In this document: piece by piece, positions 24,428 through 33,538 of the stretch
Layout of the letters: each line of letters starts with the position of its first letter
How positions within the stretch are numbered: position 1 is the stretch's first letter
Program-made: the position numbers and the translations under genes
Origin: an uncultured Lachnospiraceae bacterium
GTDB taxonomy: Bacteria > Bacillota > Clostridia > Lachnospirales > Lachnospiraceae
Assembly (NCBI GenBank): GCA_910583965.1
Contig: CAJUAE010000013.1
Coordinates: 13,742-54,036 of the forward strand
Reading direction: 5' to 3'
DNA length: 40,295 nt
Notes under the pieces: generated by a model
What the model saw: the letters and a program-made list of their open reading frames with translations, nothing else
The model's database searches: none
Told to the model about the DNA's origin: nothing

Positions 24428-25990
24428 ATGCAGGAGTATGATAATAATAAAAATAATAATATCAGGAGGATGCCAAACAGCAGTGATAGACAGCCAAGAA
24501 GTCAGACGCAGAATGGCCGAGCAAGAAGACCTGTGTCAAGACCAGCACATCAGGGAACTGCGGATGGGTCAACAAGACCGGTGCGCCAAGGTACGACGAA
24601 CAGTCAGTCAAGACCAGTGCGTCAGGGGTCAGCAGAAGGTCAAACAAGGCCAGTGCGTCAAAGTACGGCAGAAGGTCAGCCAAGGCGAAGACCAGCAAAC
24701 GGACAGACTAGACTGACACAGGATGGTCAATCAAGACTAATGGGTCAAGAAAAACCAAACAGTCAGTCAAGAAGACCTGTGTCAAGTGCTTCTGGTCATC
24801 CAGGACCCGCCAACAAGAAAATGCAGAACACAGCAGGAAACGCACCTAAGAAAAAGAATGGAAAAAATGCAAGGAGCTTGACTCCACAGCAAGCAGCAAA
24901 GAAAAAGCGCAGAAAAATTATACTATTTGTATCGGAAATTTTTTTGTTGCTGATACTCGTCGGTGCGCTCTGGGCAGTCAAAAAATCGCAGCTAATCCAG
25001 TATGTGGATATAAAACCAGATGATGTCCATATCAATAAGGAAGTGCAACAGGTGATTGACGATGGCACAACCAGTATGAAAGGCTACAGAAATATTGCTC
25101 TGTTTGCCGTGGATTCACGTGATAAGGAACTTGATAAAAATACACGAACAGATGTTATTATGATTGCGTCCATCAATCAAGATACAAAAGAAGTTAAATT
25201 AGTGTCCGTTTATCGTGACACTTGGTTGAATTTATCTACAGATAAGTATAGCAAAGCAAATGCTGCCTATGCAAAGGGTGGAGCAAAACAGGCAATTAGT
25301 ATGCTTAACATGAATTTTGATATGGATATTACAGATTTTGTCACTGTGGGATTTGACGCTGTGATTCATGTGATAGATGCGGTTGGCGGTGTTGAGATAA
25401 ATGTAACTGAGGCAGAAATTAAAGATTTGAATAACTATCAGATTTCAATGGTAGGAAAGCAGACAGGGCTGAATGCAAAAGGAGAGCCCAATTTTGAAGC
25501 AACGGCAGGAGTGGATTATACGCCTGTTACCAAATCGGGATTGCAGACATTGAACGGGCTACAGGCAACAGCATATTCTCGTATCCGCTATGTCGGAGGA
25601 GATGGCGCTAGAACTGAAAGGCAGCGAACGGTCTTGACACAGATGGCAAAAAAGGCAATGCAGTTGAAACCTGCAACAATCGATGAGATTACCAATGCTG
25701 TGTTCAGTGAGATAGCAACTTCACTTTCCATTCAAGAAATTTTGTCGTTGCTTGCAGATATCTCAAGTTATGATATCGGTGAAACATCCGGTTTTCCATT
25801 TGCGGATCATGTCAAGATGAACGGGCGTGTGGGAAGTCAGAGCGTTGTTGTGCCAATTGATCTCACAAAGAATGTAACTCTGCTACATGAGTTTTTGTTT
25901 GATGAGCAGGATTATGTCCCGTCAGAAACTGTAAAGGAGTGCAGTCAGCGTATTGCAGCGGAAACGGGTATCAGTTATAATGGAGAATAG
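24428..25990 (+). CDS. LCP-family (LytR-CpsA-Psr) cell-wall glycopolymer ligase with repeat-rich cytoplasmic tail
   Basis: A 520-residue protein that in its family transfers lipid-linked glycopolymers to peptidoglycan outside the membrane. The basic cytoplasmic tail (1-163) contains four 12-residue RPVRQG-type repeats at 38-85 and a KKKRRK stop just before the single membrane helix (164-184). The LCP domain (about 210-440) has the expected FAVDSRD, RTDVIMI, SVYRDT, the FVTVGFDAVIHVIDAVGGV region and the late RIRY arginine motif. The start is the ATG at 24428, eight bases after GGAGG (24415-24419); an in-frame start at 24350 has no such site. A terminator follows, so this gene closes the transcript. 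Confidence 0.93.
   Translation: MQEYDNNKNNNIRRMPNSSDRQPRSQTQNGRARRPVSRPAHQGTADGSTRPVRQGTTNSQSRPVRQGSAEGQTRPVRQSTAEGQPRRRPANGQTRLTQDGQSRLMGQEKPNSQSRRPVSSASGHPGPANKKMQNTAGNAPKKKNGKNARSLTPQQAAKKKRRKIILFVSEIFLLLILVGALWAVKKSQLIQYVDIKPDDVHINKEVQQVIDDGTTSMKGYRNIALFAVDSRDKELDKNTRTDVIMIASINQDTKEVKLVSVYRDTWLNLSTDKYSKANAAYAKGGAKQAISMLNMNFDMDITDFVTVGFDAVIHVIDAVGGVEINVTEAEIKDLNNYQISMVGKQTGLNAKGEPNFEATAGVDYTPVTKSGLQTLNGLQATAYSRIRYVGGDGARTERQRTVLTQMAKKAMQLKPATIDEITNAVFSEIATSLSIQEILSLLADISSYDIGETSGFPFADHVKMNGRVGSQSVVVPIDLTKNVTLLHEFLFDEQDYVPSETVKECSQRIAAETGISYNGE
24539..24682 (+). repeat. Four 36-nt in-frame tandem repeats in the LCP gene
   Basis: They encode RPAHQGTADGST, RPVRQGTTNSQS, RPVRQGSAEGQT and RPVRQSTAEGQP (residues 38-85). 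The units vary in DNA more than in protein. Confidence 0.85.
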
Positions 25991-25996
25991 AGGAGT

Positions 25997-26028
25997 CAAT
26001 AAGGGACCGTAACGCCGGTTCCTTATTG
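25997..26028 (+). terminator. Intrinsic terminator after the LCP gene
   Basis: A 13-bp stem (25997-26009 with 26016-26028), one G-U pair and a six-base loop, followed by T-rich sequence (TCTTTGTCTTTT). It lies six bases after the LCP stop and marks the end of the polysaccharide locus proper. Confidence 0.85.
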
Positions 26029-26086
26029 TCTTTGTCTTTTCCGCAGATGCCCTGGTGATAAATATAGATTCGGAGGGGGGATATCC

Positions 26087-27019
26087 ATGCAGTACAGTGT
26101 AGATGTCATATTGCTGACCTACAAGCCCGCAAAGCCAGTCCTTAGACTGATTAAGGCATTGGAGGAGCAGACATATCCCGTGCGGAAAATTATTATTATG
26201 AATACAGAAGAACGATATTTTTATAGTCTCTTTTATGGGACAGGCTTTTTGGAAAAGTACAGAAATATTGAGGTACATCATCTTTCAGAGAAGGAGTTTG
26301 ATCATGGCAGGACTAGGGCAAAAGGAGTGCAGTACTCTAAGGCAGATGCCTTTGTATGTATGACACAGGATGCTCTGCCAGTGGATAATCAGCTTATTCA
26401 GAATTTAATTTGTGCATTGACCAAACAGGATAATATTGCTGCTGCATATGCAAGACAACTTCCACACCCAGATTGCCGTGAGATTGAGAAGTACATTAGA
26501 AGTTTTAATTACCCAGAAGATTCTTTTATAAAATCATTGCAAGATGTGGAGCGGCTTGGCATTAAAACCTTTTTTTGCTCCAATGTATGTGCTGTCTATA
26601 ATCGAGAAATTTATGAGAATATGGGTGGATTTGTAAAGAAAGCAATCTTTAACGAGGATATGATTTATGCAGGACATGCAGTTAATGCAGGATACTGTAT
26701 CGCTTATGCGGCAGAGGCATGTGTGCAGCATTCCCACAATTATACTTGTATGCAACAGTTTCATAGAAATTTTGATTTGGGAGTTTCCCAGGCAGAGCAT
26801 CCTGAAGTGTTTGATATTGTATCTTCGGAACAAGAAGGTATGAAATTAGTTCGAGATACAATTCGTCATCTATGCAAAACAGGGCATAGAGTACTGATAC
26901 CTTATCTGTTTGTGTCAAGTGCTTTTAAACTGATTGGATATCAGTTGGGAAAACATTTTCAGTCCCTTCCGCTTAGGATGGTGAGATGGTGTAGTGCCAG
27001 CAAGACATATTGGGACTAA
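26087..27019 (+). CDS. GT2-family glycosyltransferase
   Basis: A 310-residue protein. The N-terminus SVDVILLTYKP and the FDHGRTRAKG motif (about 70-79), followed by a CMTQDA metal-site region, place it in the GT2 group that includes many rhamnosyltransferases. A late FNEDMIYAGHA segment supplies the usual acidic pair. No membrane helix is obvious. It is separated from the LCP gene by a terminator and preceded by GGAGGGGGG, so it begins the next transcript, ahead of glmS. It may still serve the same polymer. The exact donor is unknown. Confidence 0.82.
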   Translation: MQYSVDVILLTYKPAKPVLRLIKALEEQTYPVRKIIIMNTEERYFYSLFYGTGFLEKYRNIEVHHLSEKEFDHGRTRAKGVQYSKADAFVCMTQDALPVDNQLIQNLICALTKQDNIAAAYARQLPHPDCREIEKYIRSFNYPEDSFIKSLQDVERLGIKTFFCSNVCAVYNREIYENMGGFVKKAIFNEDMIYAGHAVNAGYCIAYAAEACVQHSHNYTCMQQFHRNFDLGVSQAEHPEVFDIVSSEQEGMKLVRDTIRHLCKTGHRVLIPYLFVSSAFKLIGYQLGKHFQSLPLRMVRWCSASKTYWD

Positions 27020-27067
27020 AGTGGGAATAATTTATAGGGCAGCGGTGAAAAATGGAGGATAGAAAAC

Positions 27068-28894
27068 ATGTGCGGAATTGTAGGCTATATTGGAAAACAT
27101 GCAGCGGCGCCAGTGATACTTGAAGGGCTTTCTAAGCTGGAATACAGAGGATATGACTCGGCGGGAATGGCTGTTTTTGACGGGGAATGCATTCAGATTA
27201 GAAAATCCGCAGGAAGACTTAAAGTACTCGAGGAACTGACACATGGCGGTGCTACAATGCCTGGAAATATTGGGATTGGTCATACGCGCTGGGCGACACA
27301 TGGTGCACCGAGCGATGTCAATTCGCATCCACACTATAATGCTGACGAGACAATTGCAGTAGTACACAATGGAATTATTGAAAACTATCTTCCATTGAAA
27401 GAGAAACTAATATCAAAAGGATATACTTTTGTCTCAGACACAGATACAGAGGTATTAGCGCATTTAATTGATTATTATTACAAAGGAAATCCTTTGGAGG
27501 CCATCACAAAGGTAATGCATCGTGTGCAGGGATCTTATGCTTTGGGAATCTTGTTTGCAGAACACCCTGATCAAATTTTTGCAGTGCGAAAAGATAGTCC
27601 ACTTATTGTTGGACAAAATGAAGATGGCTGTTTTATTGCGTCAGACGTGCCCGCCATACTAAAATACACCAGAAAAGTTTATTTTATACAGAATCAGGAA
27701 GTGGTTCGTCTTCGCGCTGACCATATGCATTTCTACACAGTGGATGAGGAGGAAATCACAAAAGAATCAGTCACAATTGAGTGGGATGCCAATGCCGCAG
27801 AAAAAGGTGGTTATGCGCACTTTATGTTGAAGGAGATGTATGAGCAGCCAAAGACGGTCACGGATACATTAAGTCCGCGCATTAAAGACAAGGATATTGT
27901 GATTGAGGAGCTGGGTATGACTGAGGAGGAAATCCAGACAATTCGCAAGATTTTTATTGTGGCATGTGGTTCTGCATACCATGCCGGTGTAACTGGAAAA
28001 TATGTGATAGAAGGAATTGCGCGGATTCCGGTGGAGGTCGATGTGGCGAGTGAATTTCGCTATCGCAACCCAATTTTAGAAGATGGAACAATGGTGATTG
28101 TAATCAGCCAGTCTGGTGAGACGGCTGACACACTTGCAGCGCTGCGGGAATCACAACAACTTGGACATAAAGTGCTTGGCATTGTAAATGTTGTAGGAAG
28201 TTCGATTGCGCGCGAGGCGGACAATGTAATGTATACATGGGCAGGTCCAGAGATTGCAGTTGCTACGACAAAAGCGTATAGTGCGCAACTGATTGCACTT
28301 TATTTACTTGCGATAAAATTTGGAAAAGTACGTGGAAACTTGGAGGAGACTGTTTTTCATAAAATGCTAGAAGACTTAAAACGCCTTCCTGCACAGATTG
28401 AAATGCTTTTGGCAAACAAACAGCGTATTCAGCGCTTTGCCAATCGTTATATTGGTGCAAAAGATGTATTTTTTATCGGAAGGGGCGTTGACTTTGCAAT
28501 TTCTATGGAAGGTTCACTAAAGCTCAAGGAAATTTCTTATATTCATTCTGAGGCGTATGCAGCAGGAGAATTAAAACATGGAACGATATCGTTAATTGAG
28601 AAGGGAACTCTTGTCGCGGCTGTCGCCACACAAGATGCGCTTTTTCAGAAAACACTTAGCAATATGGTTGAAGTGAAAGCAAGAGGGGCATTTGTGCTGG
28701 CTGTCACCAACGAGGGAAACACGGAGATAGAGAAAGCTGCGGATTATGTAATCTATATTCCAAGAACCAATCAATATTTTACCAATTCACTGGCAATTAT
28801 ACCACTGCAGCTTTTTGGATACTATGTAGCAGTTGGGAAAGGCTGTGATGTTGACAAACCGCGAAATCTCGCTAAATCCGTTACAGTGGAGTGA
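27068..28894 (+). CDS. glmS: Glutamine-fructose-6-phosphate aminotransferase (isomerising)
   Basis: It makes glucosamine-6-phosphate from fructose-6-phosphate and glutamine, the entry point to UDP-GlcNAc and peptidoglycan. The 608-residue length is normal. Cys2 (MCGIVGYIG) is the glutaminase nucleophile after Met removal; RWATHG and HNGIIEN are present. Two SIS sugar-isomerase domains follow (about 285-430 and 455-600), with SQSGETADT and the C-terminal KSVTVE. Only 48 bases separate it from the previous gene, so there is no room for a glmS ribozyme leader. Confidence 0.97.
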   Translation: MCGIVGYIGKHAAAPVILEGLSKLEYRGYDSAGMAVFDGECIQIRKSAGRLKVLEELTHGGATMPGNIGIGHTRWATHGAPSDVNSHPHYNADETIAVVHNGIIENYLPLKEKLISKGYTFVSDTDTEVLAHLIDYYYKGNPLEAITKVMHRVQGSYALGILFAEHPDQIFAVRKDSPLIVGQNEDGCFIASDVPAILKYTRKVYFIQNQEVVRLRADHMHFYTVDEEEITKESVTIEWDANAAEKGGYAHFMLKEMYEQPKTVTDTLSPRIKDKDIVIEELGMTEEEIQTIRKIFIVACGSAYHAGVTGKYVIEGIARIPVEVDVASEFRYRNPILEDGTMVIVISQSGETADTLAALRESQQLGHKVLGIVNVVGSSIAREADNVMYTWAGPEIAVATTKAYSAQLIALYLLAIKFGKVRGNLEETVFHKMLEDLKRLPAQIEMLLANKQRIQRFANRYIGAKDVFFIGRGVDFAISMEGSLKLKEISYIHSEAYAAGELKHGTISLIEKGTLVAAVATQDALFQKTLSNMVEVKARGAFVLAVTNEGNTEIEKAADYVIYIPRTNQYFTNSLAIIPLQLFGYYVAVGKGCDVDKPRNLAKSVTVE

Positions 28895-28912
28895 TGAAGG
28901 AGAAGTTAAGGT

Positions 28913-30499
28913 ATGGGAAAGAAAAATACAACGATTAAGAATATTGTGGTGGTTCTGGGGTGTACTGCATTTGCTGGTGTATATGCGTTGGGCGCCAGTA
29001 GTCTTATCAATAATTTTACAAATGAAAAGATTGCGCATCCAGCGTGGCTGGATAAAGTAGAAATTTATGTTGATGCAAAATCTGGGAACAGCACAATGTT
29101 ACAAACTTTTGACCAAAAGGGCGTCAACGCTCCACTGCCTATGGACTCAAGAGTTAGAGGAGGCAGTAATGACCGATCCAGAACTGGGGATATTCTTCAA
29201 AAACCACGGTTTGAGGAAGAATCGGAATCAGAAACCGAGACAGAAACAGAATTAGAACAGGAAACCGAATCTGAGATAGAAACAGAACAGGAAGCGGAAG
29301 CCGAAACGAATACAGAACAGGAAACGGAATCTGATACAGAGACAAAACAGGAAACCGAAACGAATACAGAACAGGAAACGGAACCTGAGACAAAGACAAG
29401 ACGTAAAAAGGAAGAAGAAACCGAGACAGAAGAACTTCACAAAAAAGAGTTTTCTGACGAAGTGCGTCATGTTGAGGTTGTGGAACAAGAGGACCAAATG
29501 CTTGCTGTCGCAGCAGATGTGACTGCAGTGGTCAAGGCAGCAATGCCTTGTGTAGTATCTATTACAAATGAATATACAGCATATGATTTTTGGTATGATG
29601 AGGAGTACGACGAGAAAGCGAATGGCTCTGGAATTATTGTTGCGCAGAGTGATGAGGAAATGCTAATTGTAACGAATTATCACGTGATTCAGGATAATAA
29701 TAATCTGTATGTGAAATTTATTGATGATAGGGAAGCGACTGCGTATGTGAAGGGAACTTCTCCAGAAAATGACCTTGCAATTGTCTCAGTATTTTTGGAT
29801 GATATGTCTGAAAAGACATTGGACAGCATTGCAATTGCTGCCTTTGGAGATTCGGATAGCTTGCAGGTAGGAGAACCTGCAATTGCAATTGGTAATTCTT
29901 TAGGATATGGTCAGTCCGTCACAACAGGGGTTATCAGTGCGCTAAATAGAATGGTGTACGCAGATGACCAAGATATGACAGAGCAAGGGTATCTGATTCA
30001 GACAGATGCAGCGATTAATCCGGGTAATTCAGGAGGCGCTTTGCTCAATGTAAAAGGTGAAGTGATTGGTATTAATTCCAGCAAGATTGCAGATTACGTG
30101 ATTGAAGGGATGGGATATGCAATTCCAATTACGACAGCAGAGCCTATTATTGAGGATTTGATGTTAAGAGAGACCAAGAAAAAAGTTCCTGAGGCAGAGC
30201 GGGCATTTTTGGGTGTTGCTGGTACAGATGTGATTGAGGAAGCAATGCAACGCTACGACATGCCAGAGGGAGCATTTGTATCAAATGTGCTTGCCGATAC
30301 AGCAGCCGACAAAGCAGGTATTCAAAAGGGAGACATTGTTACCTACATAGACGGCGAACGGATAGGGGGCATGGAGGAACTACAGGGGTTGTTGGAGTAC
30401 TATGCTGCAGGAACAGAGATTGAGATTGTGTTGATGCGACCAACGAAAGGAGAATATAAGGAATTGACAGTCACTGTAAAACTGGGTTCTAAAGAGTAG
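28913..30499 (+). CDS. HtrA/DegP-type membrane-anchored serine protease with PDZ domain
   Basis: A 528-residue S1C peptidase for extracytoplasmic protein quality control. One membrane helix (about 10-30) is followed by a variable region and a Glu/Thr-rich linker (about 101-177). The trypsin-like domain (about 200-415) carries the triad H257 (NYHV), D287 (ENDLAI) and S373 (GNSGG). A single PDZ domain follows (about 430-525, with the GIQKGDIVTYIDG core). The linker comes from degenerate six-residue units with Glu at nearly every second position and is unlike a normal HtrA. It sits 18 bases after glmS and before clpX. Confidence 0.93.
   Translation: MGKKNTTIKNIVVVLGCTAFAGVYALGASSLINNFTNEKIAHPAWLDKVEIYVDAKSGNSTMLQTFDQKGVNAPLPMDSRVRGGSNDRSRTGDILQKPRFEEESESETETETELEQETESEIETEQEAEAETNTEQETESDTETKQETETNTEQETEPETKTRRKKEEETETEELHKKEFSDEVRHVEVVEQEDQMLAVAADVTAVVKAAMPCVVSITNEYTAYDFWYDEEYDEKANGSGIIVAQSDEEMLIVTNYHVIQDNNNLYVKFIDDREATAYVKGTSPENDLAIVSVFLDDMSEKTLDSIAIAAFGDSDSLQVGEPAIAIGNSLGYGQSVTTGVISALNRMVYADDQDMTEQGYLIQTDAAINPGNSGGALLNVKGEVIGINSSKIADYVIEGMGYAIPITTAEPIIEDLMLRETKKKVPEAERAFLGVAGTDVIEEAMQRYDMPEGAFVSNVLADTAADKAGIQKGDIVTYIDGERIGGMEELQGLLEYYAAGTEIEIVLMRPTKGEYKELTVTVKLGSKE
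29302..29383 (+). repeat. Direct repeat inside the HtrA Glu/Thr linker
   Basis: A 28-base segment at 29302-29329 recurs exactly at 29356-29383, 54 bases apart (18 codons). Shorter GAAACAGAAC-like units occur between and before them. Confidence 0.75.
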
Positions 30500-30516
30500 T
30501 AACGGAGGGTATAATA

Positions 30517-32073
30517 TTGGATAACAATTTTGACAATGACAATAATGAAGAATTAGAGATTGTGGATACGACAGAGGATGAGAAGACAGAAGAAACCGAG
30601 AAGAATGAGAAGGAAAACGAGTATGAGGACGTGTGTTTTATCTGTCGCCGGCCTGAGAGCAAGACTGGAAAAATGTTTAAACTTCCAAATCATATTTCTG
30701 TTTGTTCAGATTGTATGCATAAAACGATGGACACTGTTAGCCAGTTCGATTATCAGGGAATGCTAAATAACACAACTTTTAATTTTGACAAAGAGAACAA
30801 TAAAGATGGAAAAAAGCGCTTTCCAAACATTAGTTTTGTAAATATTGCGGACTTACAAGGAGATGGCGGGATTCCAAATCGCCAGAAACTTAAGAAAAAA
30901 AAGCCAAAGGATAAGAAGGAAAAGGCAGTATTTAACATCAACGATTTGCCTGCGCCACATCGAATCAAGGCGCAGCTTGATGACTTTGTAGTGGGACAGG
31001 AATATGCAAAGAAAGTAATTTCTGTGGCAGTATACAATCATTATAAGCGTGTGACGACAGGAACGATGGACGAAATTGAGATTGAAAAGTCAAATATCCT
31101 TTTGTTGGGGCCTACTGGTTGTGGCAAGACTTATCTGGTAAAAACGCTTGCAAGGCTTTTAGATGTGCCACTTGCCATTGCAGATGCAACATCATTGACA
31201 GAGGCTGGGTATATTGGTGATGATATAGAGTCTGTGATATCTAAGTTGTTAGCGGCAGCAGAAAATGATGTGGAGAAAGCAGAGCAGGGAATTGTATTTA
31301 TTGACGAGATTGATAAGATTGCAAAGAAAAAAAACACGACTTCGCGTGATGTGAGTGGTGAGTCTGTACAACAAGGAATGCTAAAGCTTTTGGAAGGGTC
31401 TGATGTGGAAGTTCCTGTGGGAGCAAACAGCAAGAATGCTATGGTTCCACTGACAACAATCAATACCAGAAATATTCTTTTTATCTGTGGAGGTGCATTC
31501 CCAGATTTGGAGGATATTATTAAACAAAGACTTACAAAACAGTCCTCAATTGGATTTAACGCAGAATTAAAAGACGCTTTTGACAAAGAGGCAAATATTC
31601 TAAAAAGAGTAAAGATAGAGGATCTGAAAAAATTTGGAATGATTCCAGAATTTATTGGACGTTTGCCAATTATCTGCCCGATGGATAGTCTTACCAAAGA
31701 AAGCTACGTCAGGATTTTAAAAGAGCCAAAAAATGCAATTCTCAAACAATATCAAAAACTTTTGGAATTAGATGAAGTAAAATTGAATTTTGATGATAGC
31801 GCATTGGAGGCAATTGCAGAGAAAGCAATGGAACGTGATACGGGTGCACGTGCGCTTCGCGCAATTATTGAGGATTTTATGCTGGATATTATGTATGAAA
31901 TTCCAAAGGATGACAATATTGGTGAGGTAACTATCACAGGGGATTATATTAATGGAACTGGTGGTCCCGTAATTGATATCCGCACAGATGCAGTGCATGC
32001 AAAACAACTGGCACAAGCTTCTGTGCCAGAAGAACAGAAAAAGACAGAGGAGTATAACTTCTATGAGTTTTGA
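30517..32073 (+). CDS. clpX: ClpX-type AAA+ unfoldase, divergent form
   Basis: A 518-residue ATP-dependent unfoldase, about 100 longer than usual ClpX. A Glu-rich N-terminal extension (1-38) precedes the zinc-binding domain (C40, C43, C63, C66). A long Lys-rich linker (about 72-140) leads to the AAA+ core: Walker A GPTGCGKT (198-205), pore loop GYIGDD (231-236), Walker B IVFIDEID (259-266), and IGF at 345-347 for docking to ClpP. The RKH loop region is changed: residues 301-313 (VGANSKNAMVPLT) contain no Arg-Lys-His. It starts with TTG eight bases after GGAGG (30504-30508). Its neighbours are HtrA and a membrane protein, not clpP or lon, which suggests a paralogue; the name is used for the family. 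Confidence 0.85.
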   Translation: MDNNFDNDNNEELEIVDTTEDEKTEETEKNEKENEYEDVCFICRRPESKTGKMFKLPNHISVCSDCMHKTMDTVSQFDYQGMLNNTTFNFDKENNKDGKKRFPNISFVNIADLQGDGGIPNRQKLKKKKPKDKKEKAVFNINDLPAPHRIKAQLDDFVVGQEYAKKVISVAVYNHYKRVTTGTMDEIEIEKSNILLLGPTGCGKTYLVKTLARLLDVPLAIADATSLTEAGYIGDDIESVISKLLAAAENDVEKAEQGIVFIDEIDKIAKKKNTTSRDVSGESVQQGMLKLLEGSDVEVPVGANSKNAMVPLTTINTRNILFICGGAFPDLEDIIKQRLTKQSSIGFNAELKDAFDKEANILKRVKIEDLKKFGMIPEFIGRLPIICPMDSLTKESYVRILKEPKNAILKQYQKLLELDEVKLNFDDSALEAIAEKAMERDTGARALRAIIEDFMLDIMYEIPKDDNIGEVTITGDYINGTGGPVIDIRTDAVHAKQLAQASVPEEQKKTEEYNFYEF

Positions 32074-32713
32074 GAGCGGAAATATAAAATGTTTTGCGCG
32101 ACCACCAAAGTTTTGGAAGCGAATGATTATGATGTTATGTGGTGTGACAGTGCAGGGATTGGGATTGTCATTGCTAAGATCGATTAATTTAGGAACAGAC
32201 CCTTGCTCCTGCCTGACACAGGGAGTTATCAATTATGTGCCCTTGAGCTTTGGGACTTGCCAGTTATTGTGCCATATGGTGACATTTATCTTTGTAATTC
32301 GGTATGATCTTGGTATGATTGGATTTGGAACAATTGGTAATATGTGCTTCTTGGGATATATCTCTGACTTTTTTCGATGGATATGGTCCCTATTACTTCC
32401 AGCAGGATTCTTTGAGGCGACAGGGAATCGATACATATTGCTGATACCATCGCTTATAGTGTTTTTGCTGGGCGCAGCAGCTTATATGTGTGCGGGGCTT
32501 GGCTCCTCGCCATATGATGCGATGCCATTTATTATCTCAAGACACGTAAAGAAAGTTTCCTTTAAAGTGGTGCGCATGATTTGGGATATTAGTTTTATGA
32601 CAGCAGGCTTTCTTCTGGGAGGTGATGTTGGCATCGTCACTGTCCTTGTGGCTTTTTTCCTCGGGCCAATTATTACATGGATGCAGAAAAAGATGGAGGT
32701 ACTCATTGCATAG
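32063..32713 (+). CDS. YczE/YitT-like integral membrane protein
   Basis: A 216-residue protein with about five membrane helices in the YczE/YyaS/YitT arrangement: GLGLSLLRSINLGTDPCSC near the first helix, then later GLGSSPYDAMP, a repeat-like echo of the same motif, and a KMEV end. Members are uncharacterised or loosely tied to transport. I set the start at ATG 32063, with GAGGAG at 32046-32051 inside the clpX end. This gives an 11-base overlap and suggests coupling to clpX. A start further up at 31973 in the same frame would lie within clpX and lacks support. Confidence 0.75.
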   Translation: MSFESGNIKCFARPPKFWKRMIMMLCGVTVQGLGLSLLRSINLGTDPCSCLTQGVINYVPLSFGTCQLLCHMVTFIFVIRYDLGMIGFGTIGNMCFLGYISDFFRWIWSLLLPAGFFEATGNRYILLIPSLIVFLLGAAAYMCAGLGSSPYDAMPFIISRHVKKVSFKVVRMIWDISFMTAGFLLGGDVGIVTVLVAFFLGPIITWMQKKMEVLIA

Positions 32714-33538
32714 ATGACAAAGCTTGAGGAATATTATAATAAATTTAATGAGGAAAAACGACTTAATTCCCGTCATGGACAGGTGGAATATCGTGTTTCT
32801 ATGAAATATATTCACAAATATTTGGATGAGGCCGCAAAGAAGAACGGTATAAATCAAGTAAAAGTGCTTGATATTGGTGCAGGAACAGGGCGTTACAGTG
32901 TGCCCTTAGCAGAAGAAGGCTATGATGTCACTGCAATAGAACTTGTCAAATACAATCTTGGAATTTTAAAAAAGAAGGCAAGTCCTGTCAAGGCGATACA
33001 AGGAAATGCTATTGACTTAAAAAAGTTGGCGAACGATAGTTTTGACGTGACATTGCTTTTTGGACCAATGTATCATTTGTTTGGCTTTGACAATAAGAAA
33101 AAGGCATTGCAGGAGGCAGGGCGCGTCACAAAACCAGACGGTGTAATTCTAGTGGCATATTGCATGAATGAATACAGCGTAATCACTTATGGGTTTAAAG
33201 AACATCATATATTAGAGTGTATAAAAGAGGGGCGTTTTACAGAGGATTTTCAGACAATTTCTGGACCAAGCACATTGTATGACTATATGCGCATAGAGGA
33301 AATTGATGCATTAAATCAAGCAGTAGGCTTGCAACGAATACAGATTGTATCACCTGACGGGCCAGCAAATTATATAAGACCCTTTTTAAATCAGCTTAGC
33401 GAGGAGGAATTTGAGGTGTTTGTTCGCTATCAAATGGCTGTCTGTGAGCGTGCTGATTTGATTGGCGCAGGTGCACATACTGTTGATATATTGAGAAACG
33501 GTTTTTCTAGAAATGAGGAGGGACAATATGGACATTAA
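32714..33538 (+). CDS. Class I SAM-dependent methyltransferase
   Basis: A 274-residue methyltransferase with motif I VLDIGAGTGRYSVPLAEEG (about 50-68), acidic AIEL at the end of strand 2 and a DVTLLFGPMYHLF motif IV region. The substrate is unknown. It starts directly after the stop of the membrane-protein gene (TAG then ATG) and runs 11 bases into the next gene, so it appears translationally linked to both. It could act on a small molecule or a protein; the sequence does not decide. Confidence 0.85.
   Translation: MTKLEEYYNKFNEEKRLNSRHGQVEYRVSMKYIHKYLDEAAKKNGINQVKVLDIGAGTGRYSVPLAEEGYDVTAIELVKYNLGILKKKASPVKAIQGNAIDLKKLANDSFDVTLLFGPMYHLFGFDNKKKALQEAGRVTKPDGVILVAYCMNEYSVITYGFKEHHILECIKEGRFTEDFQTISGPSTLYDYMRIEEIDALNQAVGLQRIQIVSPDGPANYIRPFLNQLSEEEFEVFVRYQMAVCERADLIGAGAHTVDILRNGFSRNEEGQYGH

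Noticed and set aside
27020..27067. glmS ribozyme
   Set aside because: The 48-base gap is far too short for the ribozyme core.
29130..29215. Possible frameshift in the HtrA gene before the Glu/Thr linker
   Set aside because: The sequence looks unusual (RVRGGSNDRSRTG), but the frame is open on both sides, and neither alternative frame gives a recognisable protein continuing into the protease.
31131..31697. Long open frame on the - strand
   Set aside because: It lies wholly inside the clpX coding region, whose AAA+ motifs are intact; it is an antisense shadow without a ribosome site.
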